Source of the DNA: Vibrio echinoideorum | GTDB taxonomy: Bacteria > Pseudomonadota > Gammaproteobacteria > Enterobacterales > Vibrionaceae | Assembly: GCF_024347455.1 (NCBI RefSeq) | Contig: NZ_AP025483.1 | Location: 806,001 to 870,000 of the forward strand | Length of the DNA: 64,000 nucleotides | Reading direction: 5' to 3' | Shown: positions 1-7,713 of the stretch, piece after piece | Numbering within the stretch: the stretch's first letter is position 1 | Layout: each line of letters begins with the position of its first letter | Position numbers and translations under genes: made by a program | Notes under the pieces: generated by a model | Told to the model about the DNA's origin: nothing | Seen by the model: the letters and a program-made list of their open reading frames with translations, nothing else | Database searches by the model: none

Positions 1-1036
1 GCAGCTCTAGGCCAACAGGGCCAAGTGAACCAGGACCAGCACCAACAAGTGCGCGGATCTCTTCTTCAGAAGCCATCTCTAGCGGAGAAGCAACTTGTGG
101 AAGATTTTCTGCTTTCACTTCGTTAAGCTCGTGATCACCACGGATGATCAGTGCAATGATATCTGCATCTACTTCATCAGACGCTTTAACGAATAGAGTC
201 TTAACTGTCTTCTCGATTGCTAGACCGTGTTGCTCTACAAGTTCTGCGATTGTTTTAGCGTTTGGCGTATCAACCAGTTCCATCTCTTGAGTTGGTGCTG
301 CAACTTCTTCAGTAGGAGCTAGTGCTTCTGCTTTCTCGATGTTCGCTGCGTAATCAGATTCAGAAGAGAATGCGATTAGGTCTTCGCCGCTTTCAGCAAG
401 AACGTGGAACTCTTGAGAGCCGCTGCCGCCGATTGCGCCAGAGTCTGCCAATACTGGACGGTACTCAAGGCCCATGCGGTCAAATGCTTTACAGTAAGCA
501 TCGTGCATCGCTTGGTAAGACTTTTCTAAGCCTTCTTTATCGAGATCAAAGCTGTACGCATCCATCATAGAGAATTCACGTGCACGCATTACGCCAAAAC
601 GAGGGCGGCGTTCATCACGGAATTTAGTCTGGATTTGGTACAGGTTTAGAGGTAGCTGTTTGTAAGAGCTGATCTCATTACGTACTAGGCTCGTTACCAC
701 TTCTTCTGCTGTTGGGCTAAGAACGAATGGACGAGAGTGACGGTCTGTGAAACGAAGTAGCTCAGGACCCATCTTTTCAGAACGGCCAGTCTCTTCCCAA
801 AGCTCAAACGGTTGAACTACGGGCATCAAGATTTCAACGGCACCTGCATTATCGATCTCTTGGCGAACGATATTTTCGACTTTACGCAGTACACGTAGAC
901 CAGTAGGTAGCCAAGTATATAAACCTGAAGCTAGCTTACGGATCATACCTGCACGTAGCATCAGCTGGTGGCTGATAACTTCTGCGTCGTTTGGAGTCTC
1001 TTTCAGAGTAGAAAGAAGGTAGTTACTGGTACGCAT
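1..1036 (-). CDS. proS: Prolyl-tRNA synthetase, N-terminal part (cut by the window edge)
   Basis: Charges tRNA-Pro with proline in the cytoplasm. About 345 N-terminal residues are visible, against roughly 570 in bacterial ProS. The start is ATG ([20 protein letters not shown]), the usual ProS opening. The class II catalytic core follows, with a motif 2 region reading [20 protein letters not shown] at about residues 139-158. The proline editing (INS) domain begins near residue 220 and runs off the left edge, so motif 3 and the anticodon-binding domain are not seen. trmO lies 101 bases upstream on the same strand, so the two may be cotranscribed. In E. coli proS and trmO (tsaA) are also neighbours. 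Identification is secure; only the truncation limits it. Confidence 0.97.
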   Translation of the reverse strand, partial: MRTSNYLLSTLKETPNDAEVISHQLMLRAGMIRKLASGLYTWLPTGLRVLRKVENIVRQEIDNAGAVEILMPVVQPFELWEETGRSEKMGPELLRFTDRHSRPFVLSPTAEEVVTSLVRNEISSYKQLPLNLYQIQTKFRDERRPRFGVMRAREFSMMDAYSFDLDKEGLEKSYQAMHDAYCKAFDRMGLEYRPVLADSGAIGGSGSQEFHVLAESGEDLIAFSSESDYAANIEKAEALAPTEEVAAPTQEMELVDTPNAKTIAELVEQHGLAIEKTVKTLFVKASDEVDADIIALIIRGDHELNEVKAENLPQVASPLEMASEEEIRALVGAGPGSLGPVGLEL

Positions 1037-1137
1037 TCTATGGTATCCGTTTCATCATTGATAAAAGAAAATTTGCTGCAGTGAGTGACGACAGCAAATC
1101 TGATATAGCCGCATATAATATCAGCCTATTTGGGATC

Positions 1138-1833
1138 TCAAAAGCGTTCAATGTCGGTAACATTGATGAAAAGCGTTTCAACAACGAATTTCACGTTAAG
1201 ATCGAACAAATTTACCGCATATTCCTTGCTGTCTGGCTTGCCTTTCTTATAAGCGGGCCTTGGATCTTGGCCTAGCACTTCTTTGATCACCTGAATGATA
1301 TGGCGCGCCTGTGGGTGACCAGACAGCTTACTTTGGGCTTGCTGCGAGAAGTTCACATCTAACACTTCAGGTTCATCGGCGGCAAACCCTCCTAGTGCAT
1401 CGGGAATTGAATCTGAGTAGGGGATATAAGGTTTGATATCGATAATAGGCGTGCCGTCGACGAGATCAACGCTGCCTAGCTCTAACCAAGTTTGTCCCTT
1501 TTCTTGAGATACACCTTTGAGCTCAACTGCAGACATGCCTATTCCATTCGGCCTAAAAGTGGCACGCGATGCGAAGACACCAATGCGTTCATTACCGCCA
1601 AGTCGAGGTGGCCTTACTGTTGGTTTCCAGCCTGCTTCAAGGTTCTTATCGAACAGAAACAGCAGCCACACATGGCTAAATTGCTCAATACCACGAACGG
1701 ATTCAAGACAGTTTGCTGCGTCAGCAAGCCTAACTCTTGAGCTAGATGTTGGTACCAACCTAGGCTGCCTTGGTACTGCAAACTTCTCTTTATAGGGAGA
1801 CTCTATAAAGCCAATAGGTTCAATGGAGTACAT
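1138..1833 (-). CDS. trmO: tRNA (N6-threonylcarbamoyl-A37)-N6-methyltransferase TrmO (TsaA/YaeB)
   Basis: 231 residues, the usual length for TrmO, which methylates the t6A base at position 37 of certain threonine tRNAs using S-adenosylmethionine. The N-terminal half has the UPF0066/TsaA signature: a start like YSIEPIGFIESPYKEKFAVPRQP, then RPNGIGMSAVEL at about residues 94-105 and VDLVDGTPIIDIKPYIPY near residues 123-140. The C-terminal half is the smaller gammaproteobacterial extension, with a typical DPRPAYKKG segment. The gene lies upstream of proS on the same strand. Its promoter probably shares the 124-base divergent region with rpmE2, where the Fur-type and Zur-type sites lie. Both neighbour and sequence support the call. 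Confidence 0.93.
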   Translation of the reverse strand: MYSIEPIGFIESPYKEKFAVPRQPRLVPTSSSRVRLADAANCLESVRGIEQFSHVWLLFLFDKNLEAGWKPTVRPPRLGGNERIGVFASRATFRPNGIGMSAVELKGVSQEKGQTWLELGSVDLVDGTPIIDIKPYIPYSDSIPDALGGFAADEPEVLDVNFSQQAQSKLSGHPQARHIIQVIKEVLGQDPRPAYKKGKPDSKEYAVNLFDLNVKFVVETLFINVTDIERF

Positions 1834-1897
1834 GAGGGAAGGTTCTCGGATTACAATCTATGGCTGAAAAATATCATAAAATCGCTTGTTTTTCTTT

Positions 1898-1912
1898 TGA
1901 TAATAATTATCA
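1898..1912. promoter_or_regulatory. Fur-type 7-1-7 inverted repeat
   Basis: The 15 bases tgataataattatca form a perfect 7-1-7 inverted repeat. They match the Fur core consensus TGATAATnATTATCA at every defined position. The repeat lies 46 bases upstream of the rpmE2 start and 65 bases upstream of the divergent trmO start. Fur and Zur sites resemble each other, so this could be a second Zur dimer site rather than a Fur site. Sequence match only. Confidence 0.6.
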
Positions 1913-1913
1913 T

Positions 1914-1935
1914 TTGATACGTTATAACGTATCAA
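1914..1935. promoter_or_regulatory. Zur operator upstream of rpmE2-rpmJ2
   Basis: A perfect 22-base palindrome with core gatacgttataacgtatc, ending 22 bases before the rpmE2 start. It resembles gammaproteobacterial Zur boxes, which have a GTTATAAC-like core. A TATAAC at 1923-1928 inside the palindrome could be the -10 element, so a bound repressor would block transcription. C-minus L31 and L36 paralogues are classic Zur-repressed genes, which makes the assignment strong although it rests on sequence alone. Confidence 0.8.
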
Positions 1936-1957
1936 TTTAAATCTTTAGGGAAATACA

Positions 1958-2218
1958 ATGAAACCGAATATCCACCCTGACTACCGCACAGTGGTGTTCC
2001 ATGACACCAGTGTTGATGAATACTTCTTGATTGGCTCAACGTTGAAAACAGAACGTACTATCGAATGGGAAGATGGCAATACTTACCCTTATTTCACGAT
2101 TGAAGTGTCTGCAAAATCGCATCCTTTCTATACGGGTAAACAGAGAGTGCTACATAAAGAGGGACGCGTTGCTAACTTCACTCGTCGCTTTGGTCAATTA
2201 GGTAAGGGAGCTAAATAA
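1958..2218 (+). CDS. rpmE2: Zinc-independent ribosomal protein L31 type B
   Basis: 86 residues, matching YkgM/L31B. It substitutes for the zinc-binding L31 (RpmE) on the large ribosomal subunit when zinc is short, which frees zinc for other uses. The sequence contains no cysteine at all, so it is the C-minus form. Typical L31B features are the opening [18 protein letters not shown], the central [16 protein letters not shown] motif (here [13 protein letters not shown]) and the ending [10 protein letters not shown]. The ribosome-binding site AGGG is at 1947-1950. The stop overlaps the rpmJ2 start by one base, so translation of the pair is probably coupled. Repression by Zur under zinc-replete conditions is inferred from the palindrome just upstream. 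Confidence 0.96.
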   Translation: MKPNIHPDYRTVVFHDTSVDEYFLIGSTLKTERTIEWEDGNTYPYFTIEVSAKSHPFYTGKQRVLHKEGRVANFTRRFGQLGKGAK

Positions 2219-2343
2219 TGAAAGTTGTTAAATCACTTAAAAGTGCGAAAAGCCGTCACCCTGATTGCCAGATAGTTAAGCGTAGAGGGCGTCACTATGT
2301 GATCTGTAAATCCAATCCAAGATTTAAAGCGGTTCAAAAATAA
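2218..2343 (+). CDS. rpmJ2: Zinc-independent ribosomal protein L36 type B
   Basis: A 41-residue protein homologous to E. coli YkgO. It starts [20 protein letters not shown] and continues [21 protein letters not shown]. Zinc-binding L36 uses three cysteines and one histidine; here only two cysteines remain (positions 17 and 30) and the others are lost, as in other C-minus paralogues. The protein is about five residues shorter than E. coli YkgO because it lacks the basic C-terminal tail. It overlaps rpmE2 by one base (TAATG), so it is very likely in the same operon and under the same zinc control. Confidence 0.94.
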   Translation: MKVVKSLKSAKSRHPDCQIVKRRGRHYVICKSNPRFKAVQK

Positions 2344-2731
2344 CCGTCAATATGATGTGACACGTGTGTAAAAACGAGGGGAAAGTCAAACTTCATTCAT
2401 TTGTCTGTTTTTCTTTTCCTTCGAGAGGAACCTTGCTGAATATTGAGTGCTTATTTAAAGTACGCTGTGCTTTGTTTTTAAATGAATCAATGAGTTATAT
2501 CATCAGTTATATCTGTAGTGAATGTGTAATTGTGAATTATAAATCTAGTTTTTGTATTTAATGTAGATTTATTTGCTAATTAATTGTTCAAATAGAGTTG
2601 AAAGTCGTCGTTTGTTACACATCTTGTAACATTTTGAATTTCTAATTGATAATTTTGTCGCGTACCCTTCGCTGGCAATTTGAACATTTTTGTCACAATT
2701 GCACAGGAATCACTACACAAGGAGGGAACAG
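2344..2731. other. Intergenic region, rpmJ2 to abgT
   Basis: 388 bases without a convincing gene. The open reading frames here are short, AT-rich and resemble nothing I recognise. I see no clean terminator for the L31/L36 operon. The right half carries a plausible promoter for the transporter gene. Confidence 0.6.
2624..2653 (+). promoter_or_regulatory. Putative sigma-70 promoter of the abgT gene
   Basis: TTGTAA at 2624-2629 and GATAAT at 2648-2653 are separated by 18 bases, about 80 bases before the start codon. This is pattern matching in an AT-rich region and has moderate value only. Confidence 0.4.
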
Positions 2732-4318
2732 ATGAGTTCATCTGCTTCAATAAAAAACAACGCACCAAAGAAACCTATTTTCACACGCTTTTTAGACAGC
2801 GTTGAATATTTGGGGAACCTTTTACCCCACCCAATCACTCTTTTTGCAATCTTCTGTGTCGCAATCCTAGTTTCTTCAGGTATTGCTGGTTACTTTGAAG
2901 TGTCTGTAATGGACCCTCGCCCCGAAGGTGCTAGTGGTCGTGCTGCTGATGGTATGATCCACGTTGTAAGCCTGCTTAATGCAGAAGGCCTACAACTTAT
3001 CGTTACAAATCTCGTTACAAATTTTGTTGGCTTTGCTCCTTTAGGCACCGTGCTTGTTGCCATGCTAGGTGTAGCCATTGCTGAACATTCTGGTCTTTTA
3101 TCTGCTGCAATGCGCGGCATGGTAATGGGCGCATCTCAGCGCATGGTGACAGTAACTGTCGTCTTTGCAGGTATTATTTCGAATACTGCATCTGAGCTTG
3201 GTTATGTAGTTCTTATCCCACTTGCAGCGATGCTTTTCCATTCTTTAGGTCGTCACCCTCTTGCAGGTTTAGCGGCTGCATTTGCTGGTGTCTCTGGTGG
3301 TTATTCTGCCAACCTACTTATCGGTACGGTTGATCCACTGCTTTCGGGTATTACCGAAACTGCAGCACAAATGCTTGATCCATCTTACTCTGTTGGTCCT
3401 GAATCAAACTGGTACTTCATGTTTGTTTCGACCTTCTTTATCTCGATTGCAGGTGCATTTGTAACAGAGAAGATTGTTGAACCTAAGCTGGGTAAATACA
3501 ACGACGAAGACGCGTCTGAAGACCTTTCAAATGACTCAATGGGTAAGCTCAATGATACTGAGAAGAAAGGCCTTAAGTTTGCGGGTGTTGCAGTATTAAT
3601 CGTCAGTGCGCTTTTAGCTTGGACTGTTGTTCCTGCTGACGGTGTTCTGCGTTCAGAGGCGGGCACGATTTCAGGCTCTCCATTCCTGAAAAGTATCGTC
3701 GCGTTTATCTTTGTATTCTTTGCTATTCCTGGTTTTGTTTACGGTAAAGTTACCGGTTCAATGAAGAATGACCGTGATGTGATTAATGCAATGGCGACGT
3801 CTATGTCTTCAATGGGCATGTACATTGTTCTTGTCTTCTTTGCTGCACAGTTTGTTGCTTTCTTTAAGTGGACGAACTTTGGTCAAGTCGTTGCTGTAGG
3901 TGGCGCTAGCTTCTTACAAGATATTGGCTTAACGGGTCCAATGTTGTTCTTCGCATTTATCTTAATGTGTGGCTTCATTAACCTGATGATCGGTTCAGCG
4001 TCTGCACAGTGGGCAGTAACAGCGCCAATCTTCGTTCCAATGCTTATGCTAGTAGGCTATGCACCAGAAACGATTCAAGCGGCTTACCGTATCGGTGATT
4101 CAACAACGAACATCATTACACCAATGATGAGCTATTTCGGTCTTATCCTTGCAGTAGCGACTCGTTACATGAAGAACCTAGGTATTGGTACACTGATTGC
4201 GACAATGCTGCCTTACTCAATGGTATTCATGTTCGGTTGGAGTATCTTGTTCTACTTATGGGTATTCGTATTTGGTCTACCAGTAGGTCCAGGTGCTGCA
4301 ACTTTCTACACGCCTTAG
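2732..4318 (+). CDS. abgT: AbgT-family transporter (p-aminobenzoyl-glutamate type)
   Basis: 528-residue inner-membrane protein of the AbgT family. E. coli AbgT imports p-aminobenzoyl-glutamate, a folate breakdown product; the related MtrF and YdaH export sulfonamides. The opening FLDSVEYLGNLLPHPITLFAIFC, the stretch GYSANLLIGTVDPLLSGITE and the late motif YRIGDSTTNIITPMMSYF are family hallmarks. There are about a dozen hydrophobic segments. I chose the ATG at 2732 because a strong AGGAGG lies at 2720-2725; an upstream in-frame start would place that site inside the coding region. The gene stands alone and ends in a terminator hairpin. The substrate cannot be decided from sequence, and no abgA or abgB hydrolase gene is nearby. 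Confidence 0.85.
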   Translation: MSSSASIKNNAPKKPIFTRFLDSVEYLGNLLPHPITLFAIFCVAILVSSGIAGYFEVSVMDPRPEGASGRAADGMIHVVSLLNAEGLQLIVTNLVTNFVGFAPLGTVLVAMLGVAIAEHSGLLSAAMRGMVMGASQRMVTVTVVFAGIISNTASELGYVVLIPLAAMLFHSLGRHPLAGLAAAFAGVSGGYSANLLIGTVDPLLSGITETAAQMLDPSYSVGPESNWYFMFVSTFFISIAGAFVTEKIVEPKLGKYNDEDASEDLSNDSMGKLNDTEKKGLKFAGVAVLIVSALLAWTVVPADGVLRSEAGTISGSPFLKSIVAFIFVFFAIPGFVYGKVTGSMKNDRDVINAMATSMSSMGMYIVLVFFAAQFVAFFKWTNFGQVVAVGGASFLQDIGLTGPMLFFAFILMCGFINLMIGSASAQWAVTAPIFVPMLMLVGYAPETIQAAYRIGDSTTNIITPMMSYFGLILAVATRYMKNLGIGTLIATMLPYSMVFMFGWSILFYLWVFVFGLPVGPGAATFYTP

Positions 4319-4379
4319 TTAACAGTGATGGGCGAACATTTTGATTCGCTTATTAACTGAATAAAAGATGATATACCCA

Positions 4380-4407
4380 AGAGCCTGCATTGATGCAGGC
4401 TCTTTTT
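4380..4407 (+). terminator. Intrinsic terminator after abgT
   Basis: A 10-base-pair stem (agagcctgca with tgcaggctct), a four-base loop and a run of five T. It lies between the convergent abgT and mipA-like genes and may also serve the minus strand. Confidence 0.85.
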
Positions 4408-4423
4408 GTATGAGCCAGTAAAT

Positions 4424-5170
4424 TTACAATCCTGCAAACCGATAGGTGACGCCAAACTCCAATGACCAGCCCAAATCTTGTTGTATTAATGCGCTGTCGC
4501 TGTCGTGATGAATTAAGTCTGCGCGTGCGATACCAATCCAGGTTGGCGTGAACTCATAAAGCCCGATTAACCCTGCTTGATAAACAAGCGTCGATCCCGC
4601 ATCAAACTGGTTTAACCCTGAGGCAGAAGATTCGGTGTTAGAAATACCATACAGGTGATTGGACAGTTTCTTATCACGATAATCGACTTCTAGGTAGGGC
4701 GTAATGGTGAATGGTTGCGTCCAGGTTTCTAATGTTCTGCCTAAGTGAAGCTGAACTTCGTAGCCGTCATGTTCTGAAGTCACATCGTGTAAGTAGGTGA
4801 GGCGTGCCCCTACCGTGCCTAAAGTTATCCCCAGCTCTCCATTACCATCTCGGTCTTGAATGCCGTTAGGTAGGTCAACAACGGTGTCTGATACTTCAGC
4901 AAAGCGCCAGTTTCCAGATAGCCCAACATAGGGTAACAGCTGCCAATTGGCTAGGCTGCCATCGATGAAACCTTTTGGACCTGAGTAGAATAGGTTTGGT
5001 GTCGCGCCAAATTGAGGGGCACTTTTAGTCGAGAAAACACTTTCACCATAGGTGATGCTGCCTCCGATGATTCCGTACTCTTGATCAGCAAAGCCTTCAT
5101 CAGCAAAAGAAAGTTGGGTGCTGCCAAAAACAATGGATAGCGAGAGGGCGATTCGACGAATCATAAGCAA
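4424..5170 (-). CDS. MipA/OmpV-family outer-membrane protein
   Basis: 248 residues. An N-terminal signal peptide (about residues 1-23, ending FGSTQLSFA before DEG) is followed by alternating beta-barrel-like segments. The last residues, FGVTYRFAGL, are close to a typical outer-membrane C-terminal strand. Early GIIGGSITYGESVF and central YVGLSGNWRF segments fit the MipA/OmpV family. E. coli MipA is linked to MltA and PBP1B; Vibrio OmpV is an immunogenic outer-membrane protein. The specific role cannot be told. The ATG at 5170 is followed two codons later by another ATG, either of which could be used. The gene is monocistronic and convergent with abgT. Confidence 0.78.
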   Translation of the reverse strand: MLMIRRIALSLSIVFGSTQLSFADEGFADQEYGIIGGSITYGESVFSTKSAPQFGATPNLFYSGPKGFIDGSLANWQLLPYVGLSGNWRFAEVSDTVVDLPNGIQDRDGNGELGITLGTVGARLTYLHDVTSEHDGYEVQLHLGRTLETWTQPFTITPYLEVDYRDKKLSNHLYGISNTESSASGLNQFDAGSTLVYQAGLIGLYEFTPTWIGIARADLIHHDSDSALIQQDLGWSLEFGVTYRFAGL

Positions 5171-5282
5171 TACTCCGTTATTGTAATAAATATCAAGAAC
5201 GGAGTAGGTCGATTAAAATTTCATCGGGGCTGTATTGACTAAGTGACGACTTCTAAAGCTGTCGTCATTAGAAAGACTGCGT

Positions 5283-5726
5283 TTAGCGTTTAGCTAGCAG
5301 GCGATCGAGGTGGTTTGCGAACTCACGACGGTCGGTTTGAGAAAGGGTGCTTGGTCCGCCAGTTTGAATGCCACTTGAACGCATGGTATCCATAAAGTCA
5401 CGAATGTTGAGACGCGCTTTGATGGTCTCTTTGGTGTAAAGCTCGCCGCGAGAGCTTAAAGCAAGCGCACCTTTGGTGATCACTTCGTCAGCCAGAGGTA
5501 TATCGGATGTAATCACCAGATCGCCCGGTTCAGTGCGTTTTACGATTTCATCATCTGCAATATCAAATCCACTCGGCACTTGAATTGAATGTATGTTGTT
5601 GCGCTTGGGAACGGGAACCAAATGGTTTGCGACAAAGGTGCATTCCACACCCGTGCGCTCAGCTGCGCGTACAATTGTTTCACGGATAACCTTGGGACAA
5701 GCGTCCGCATCAACCCATATCTTCAT
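5283..5726 (-). CDS. yaiI: YaiI/YqxD-family protein (UPF0178, PIN-like)
   Basis: 147 residues, the standard length of UPF0178 proteins. Conserved family features are the opening [15 protein letters not shown], the [13 protein letters not shown] segment and the [12 protein letters not shown] motif, with acidic residues spaced as in PIN-like nuclease folds. The C-terminal [20 protein letters not shown] stretch is also typical. The biochemical activity is unknown; the fold suggests metal-dependent RNA binding or cleavage. It lies downstream of the small KfrA-like gene on the same strand with an 85-base gap. Family membership is secure, function is not. Confidence 0.88.
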   Translation of the reverse strand: MKIWVDADACPKVIRETIVRAAERTGVECTFVANHLVPVPKRNNIHSIQVPSGFDIADDEIVKRTEPGDLVITSDIPLADEVITKGALALSSRGELYTKETIKARLNIRDFMDTMRSSGIQTGGPSTLSQTDRREFANHLDRLLAKR

Positions 5727-5811
5727 AGTGTTCTATTTCTCTGTTGGCTTATTATCTGTAAATTTATTGCTCTGTTGCCTTATTGACCAGTTAGCCTATT
5801 GCGCCGTTAAC

Positions 5812-6099
5812 TTATTGTTCAGTTAATTTGGCTTCAAGCGTGGCAACGCGAGCGGTAAGTTCGAGAATTTGCTTTTCTAGTTGGCTAACACGATCGAGTG
5901 CTGGCGCTTCTTGTGTCGCAACTTCCACTTTAGGGACGCGATTGGCTGTTTTCCAGCTCTTGATGGTTGTGATTAAAGCGGGCATAGGAACGGATGTACT
6001 CATGCGAGCCTTAACTAAAGCAACTGTCGGCTCTTTCCCTTGTGCTTGTAGTCCTTCAAGCACCGATTTTAACTCTTCAGACACATCTTTAGTGAGCAT
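5812..6099 (-). CDS. Small KfrA_N-like putative DNA-binding protein
   Basis: 95 residues from the ATG at 6099. I prefer this start because GGAGGT (complement of 6104-6109) lies four bases before it, whereas an ATG four codons further upstream has no ribosome-binding site and would swallow this one. Residues 1-55 contain the pattern GKEPTVALVKARM..PMPALITTIKSWK, which resembles the N-terminal DNA-binding region of KfrA plasmid proteins (GxxPTxxxVR followed by a helix). Residues 70-95 form a short leucine-rich coiled coil (LEKQILELTARVATLEAKL). A chromosomal protein of this size without the long KfrA coiled coil is not one I can name. It may be a nucleoid-associated or regulatory protein; this is inference. 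Confidence 0.65.
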   Translation of the reverse strand: MLTKDVSEELKSVLEGLQAQGKEPTVALVKARMSTSVPMPALITTIKSWKTANRVPKVEVATQEAPALDRVSQLEKQILELTARVATLEAKLTEQ

Positions 6100-6176
6100 G
6101 CTGACCTCCATTTTTAGTCTTTTTCTATTTTACTCGCTCGAGTGAATGATAGCGAATCATAAAAGCGCCTATGGCT

Positions 6177-6194
6177 TGTGAGAGATCTCTTACA
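6177..6194 (+). promoter_or_regulatory. GacA/UvrY/VarA-type upstream activating site
   Basis: TGTGAG-agatct-CTTACA matches the response-regulator consensus TGTAAG-N6-CTTACA with one mismatch. It lies about 166 bases upstream of the predicted start of the CsrB-type RNA, the kind of distance at which GacA/UvrY sites act on csrB and rsm genes. In Vibrio the cognate regulator is VarA. Confidence 0.75.
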
Positions 6195-6317
6195 AAGGTT
6201 GTGAGATAACACGAATATATCTTTAGAGAGATTGATGTGCATATGGTTAAGGCTCTGATTTTTAGTTGTTTTATTTAATTAACAACTTGGTTGAATTAAA
6301 AGTGTGATGCAAATCTA

Positions 6318-6345
6318 TTGTCCAAAATCTTAAATCGCGTAAATT
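6318..6345 (+). promoter_or_regulatory. Putative promoter of the CsrB-type RNA
   Basis: TTGTCC at 6318-6323 and TAAATT at 6340-6345 with 16 bases between them place transcription start near 6352. That is just before the first GGA motif of the RNA. Confidence 0.5.
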
Positions 6346-6351
6346 AAACCT

Positions 6352-6760
6352 TGTCGGAAGGATTCTGACACGGAACAGGAAAGCACCAAGGATTTGGTTA
6401 TCTTCAGGATGAAGATTTGGTTACTTAGGATTGAGTGATCAAGCATGGAGCGTAAGGACATTGTAGGGATACAGACAGTTAACAGGAAGTTAGCTGCAAC
6501 GGAATGACAATGGACACCTTTAGGACAAAGGGTTGGATTAGCATCAGGATGATGTAAAGGACACCGCTCACGGAACAAGTGATGTGCGCTAACTAGGATT
6601 GTTAGCTTTCAGGATGATTGGGACACCGCTAGGACGGCGAAGTAAAGGAAAGAGCTGAAGGATTACAGCCACTATTATGGATGATGCATGGAGCATTAAT
6701 TAGTAGCCGGACTGCTGCGAGTAAGACCCTAGCCCTGACACTTCGGTGTCGGGGCTTTTC
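6352..6760 (+). ncRNA. csrB: CsrB-family regulatory RNA that sequesters CsrA
   Basis: A stretch of about 410 bases with no credible protein gene but some 27 GGA trinucleotides on the plus strand, most as AGGA, CGGA or TGGA in hairpin-loop-like contexts. The sequence CAGGATGA occurs three times (near 6405, 6545 and 6611). This is the hallmark of CsrB/CsrC/RsmZ RNAs, each of which binds many CsrA dimers through GGA loops and so relieves CsrA repression or activation of target mRNAs. The RNA ends in a strong terminator. The GacA-type site upstream completes the BarA/UvrY (VarS/VarA) picture. Vibrios usually carry several CsrB copies; which number this is cannot be told. The 5' end is predicted from the promoter only. 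Confidence 0.9.
6731..6760 (+). terminator. Intrinsic terminator of the CsrB-type RNA
   Basis: An 11-base-pair stem (agccctgacac with gtgtcggggct, one G-U pair) capped by a stable TTCG tetraloop and followed by TTTT. Confidence 0.9.
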
Positions 6761-6863
6761 TTTATCTAGGCACTTTGTTACCTGGGCGCTTTTTATCTAA
6801 GAGATTTTTATCTAAAAGCCTTGCATCTGCTTTCCTGCTAATGGTCAACACAAGGAGTGTTTT

Positions 6864-7382
6864 ATGACAATAGCAACTTCAAGAACGCTGTTGGTACCTT
6901 ATACCGAGCAGTTAGAACATGACTTTATCAAGTTGAATTGCAGCCCCATTAATCGTGCTGAAATGAATGGGCCGCACTCGATCACTTCTGCAAAACACTT
7001 ATTTCAAGACATATTGAACGATAATGTTGGTTTTTGTCGGGCTATTATCCATAACCAAACCCGGGAGTACCTTGGGCATCTGTTTATTTCATCTGAAGGT
7101 GAGAAACATGAACTGGGTTTTATTCTGGATAAAGAACATTGGCATCAAGGGCTAGCGAGTGAGGTGTTGAAGCCATTTTTTGGTTTGGCTTGTTTTGAAA
7201 AGCACTTAACGAGTGTTATTGCGACGGTCAATGTTGGTCATAACCCATCCATTAAGTTACTCGAAAAGTTAGGCTTTGCATTTAAAGAGACCAAACAAGA
7301 TCAGTTTGGCCCCTATCATGAATATCGTTATACCAATTATTGTGATGTTACATTCTATGAGGCTGTAGCTCAAAGCGCATAG
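6864..7382 (+). CDS. GNAT-family N-acetyltransferase (RimJ/RimL-like)
   Basis: 172 residues with the layout of a GCN5-related acetyltransferase using acetyl-CoA. An early TSRTLLVPYTEQ strand is followed by ELGFILDKEHWHQGLASEVLKPFFGLACFE at about residues 86-115, which is the strand 4, acetyl-CoA loop and helix region. VNVGHNPSIKLLEKLGFAFKET then gives the classic N-xxS-xxLxxKxGF motif near residues 123-144. The closest type is RimJ/RimL, which acetylate ribosomal protein N-termini, but many of these modify other amines. The substrate is unknown. Start ATG has AAGGAG at 6852-6857. The 3' end overlaps the convergent DUF3301 gene by 35 bases. Confidence 0.85.
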   Translation: MTIATSRTLLVPYTEQLEHDFIKLNCSPINRAEMNGPHSITSAKHLFQDILNDNVGFCRAIIHNQTREYLGHLFISSEGEKHELGFILDKEHWHQGLASEVLKPFFGLACFEKHLTSVIATVNVGHNPSIKLLEKLGFAFKETKQDQFGPYHEYRYTNYCDVTFYEAVAQSA

Positions 7383-7656
7383 AGCGAAACCCCACCATTG
7401 TCAGTTGCCCTTTATAACAGTCGTCTCCTAAAGCCGAAAACTCAAATTGGTACACCGTGTGCCAGCGCCAAATTGTGGTCAACTCATGGCGCATCTTAAG
7501 CTTATGACCACTGAAGGCAACATTTAATAACTGCAAGTCGAGCTCTTTACATTTTCTCGCAATGGCCGTTTTTGCTAGTTCGGATTGCCTGCGCTGTTGC
7601 CAAAATAAAAAGCAAAAGAAGCACAAAAACAAAATAGCCAATAAGTTATCCATCAT
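7348..7656 (-). CDS. DUF3301 membrane-anchored protein
   Basis: 102 residues. An N-terminal hydrophobic helix (LLAILFLCFFCFLFW, about residues 5-19) is followed by a basic QQRRQSELAKTAIARKCKELDLQLL stretch and a beta-rich cytoplasmic domain ending RSMRFELQPHRM. This fits DUF3301, a family of small gammaproteobacterial proteins of unknown function. Two consecutive ATG codons (7656, 7653) could start it; AAGGAAG lies upstream. Its 3' end overlaps the convergent acetyltransferase gene by 35 bases. The DUF3549 gene follows upstream-to-downstream convention in the opposite sense: it ends 57 bases before this gene's upstream side does not begin, so the two minus-strand genes are adjacent but with DUF3301 downstream position nearer the acetyltransferase. 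Confidence 0.75.
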   Translation of the reverse strand: MMDNLLAILFLCFFCFLFWQQRRQSELAKTAIARKCKELDLQLLNVAFSGHKLKMRHELTTIWRWHTVYQFEFSALGDDCYKGQLTMVGFRSMRFELQPHRM

Positions 7657-7713
7657 TTAATCGATACTTCCTTTTTATCTCTTAATCTCAATCGTGATTA
7701 TTAAGCTATTAAC

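Noticed and set aside
1081..1275. Short plus-strand frame over the 3' end of trmO
   Set aside because: Lies antisense to a clear gene and is a shadow of it.
2364..2561. 65-residue plus-strand frame between rpmJ2 and abgT
   Set aside because: AT-rich, Cys/Ser/Phe-rich translation resembling no family, no ribosome-binding site.
6330..6578. 82-residue minus-strand reading frame inside the CsrB-type locus
   Set aside because: No ribosome-binding site and no recognisable protein; the plus-strand GGA pattern and terminator explain the region better as RNA.
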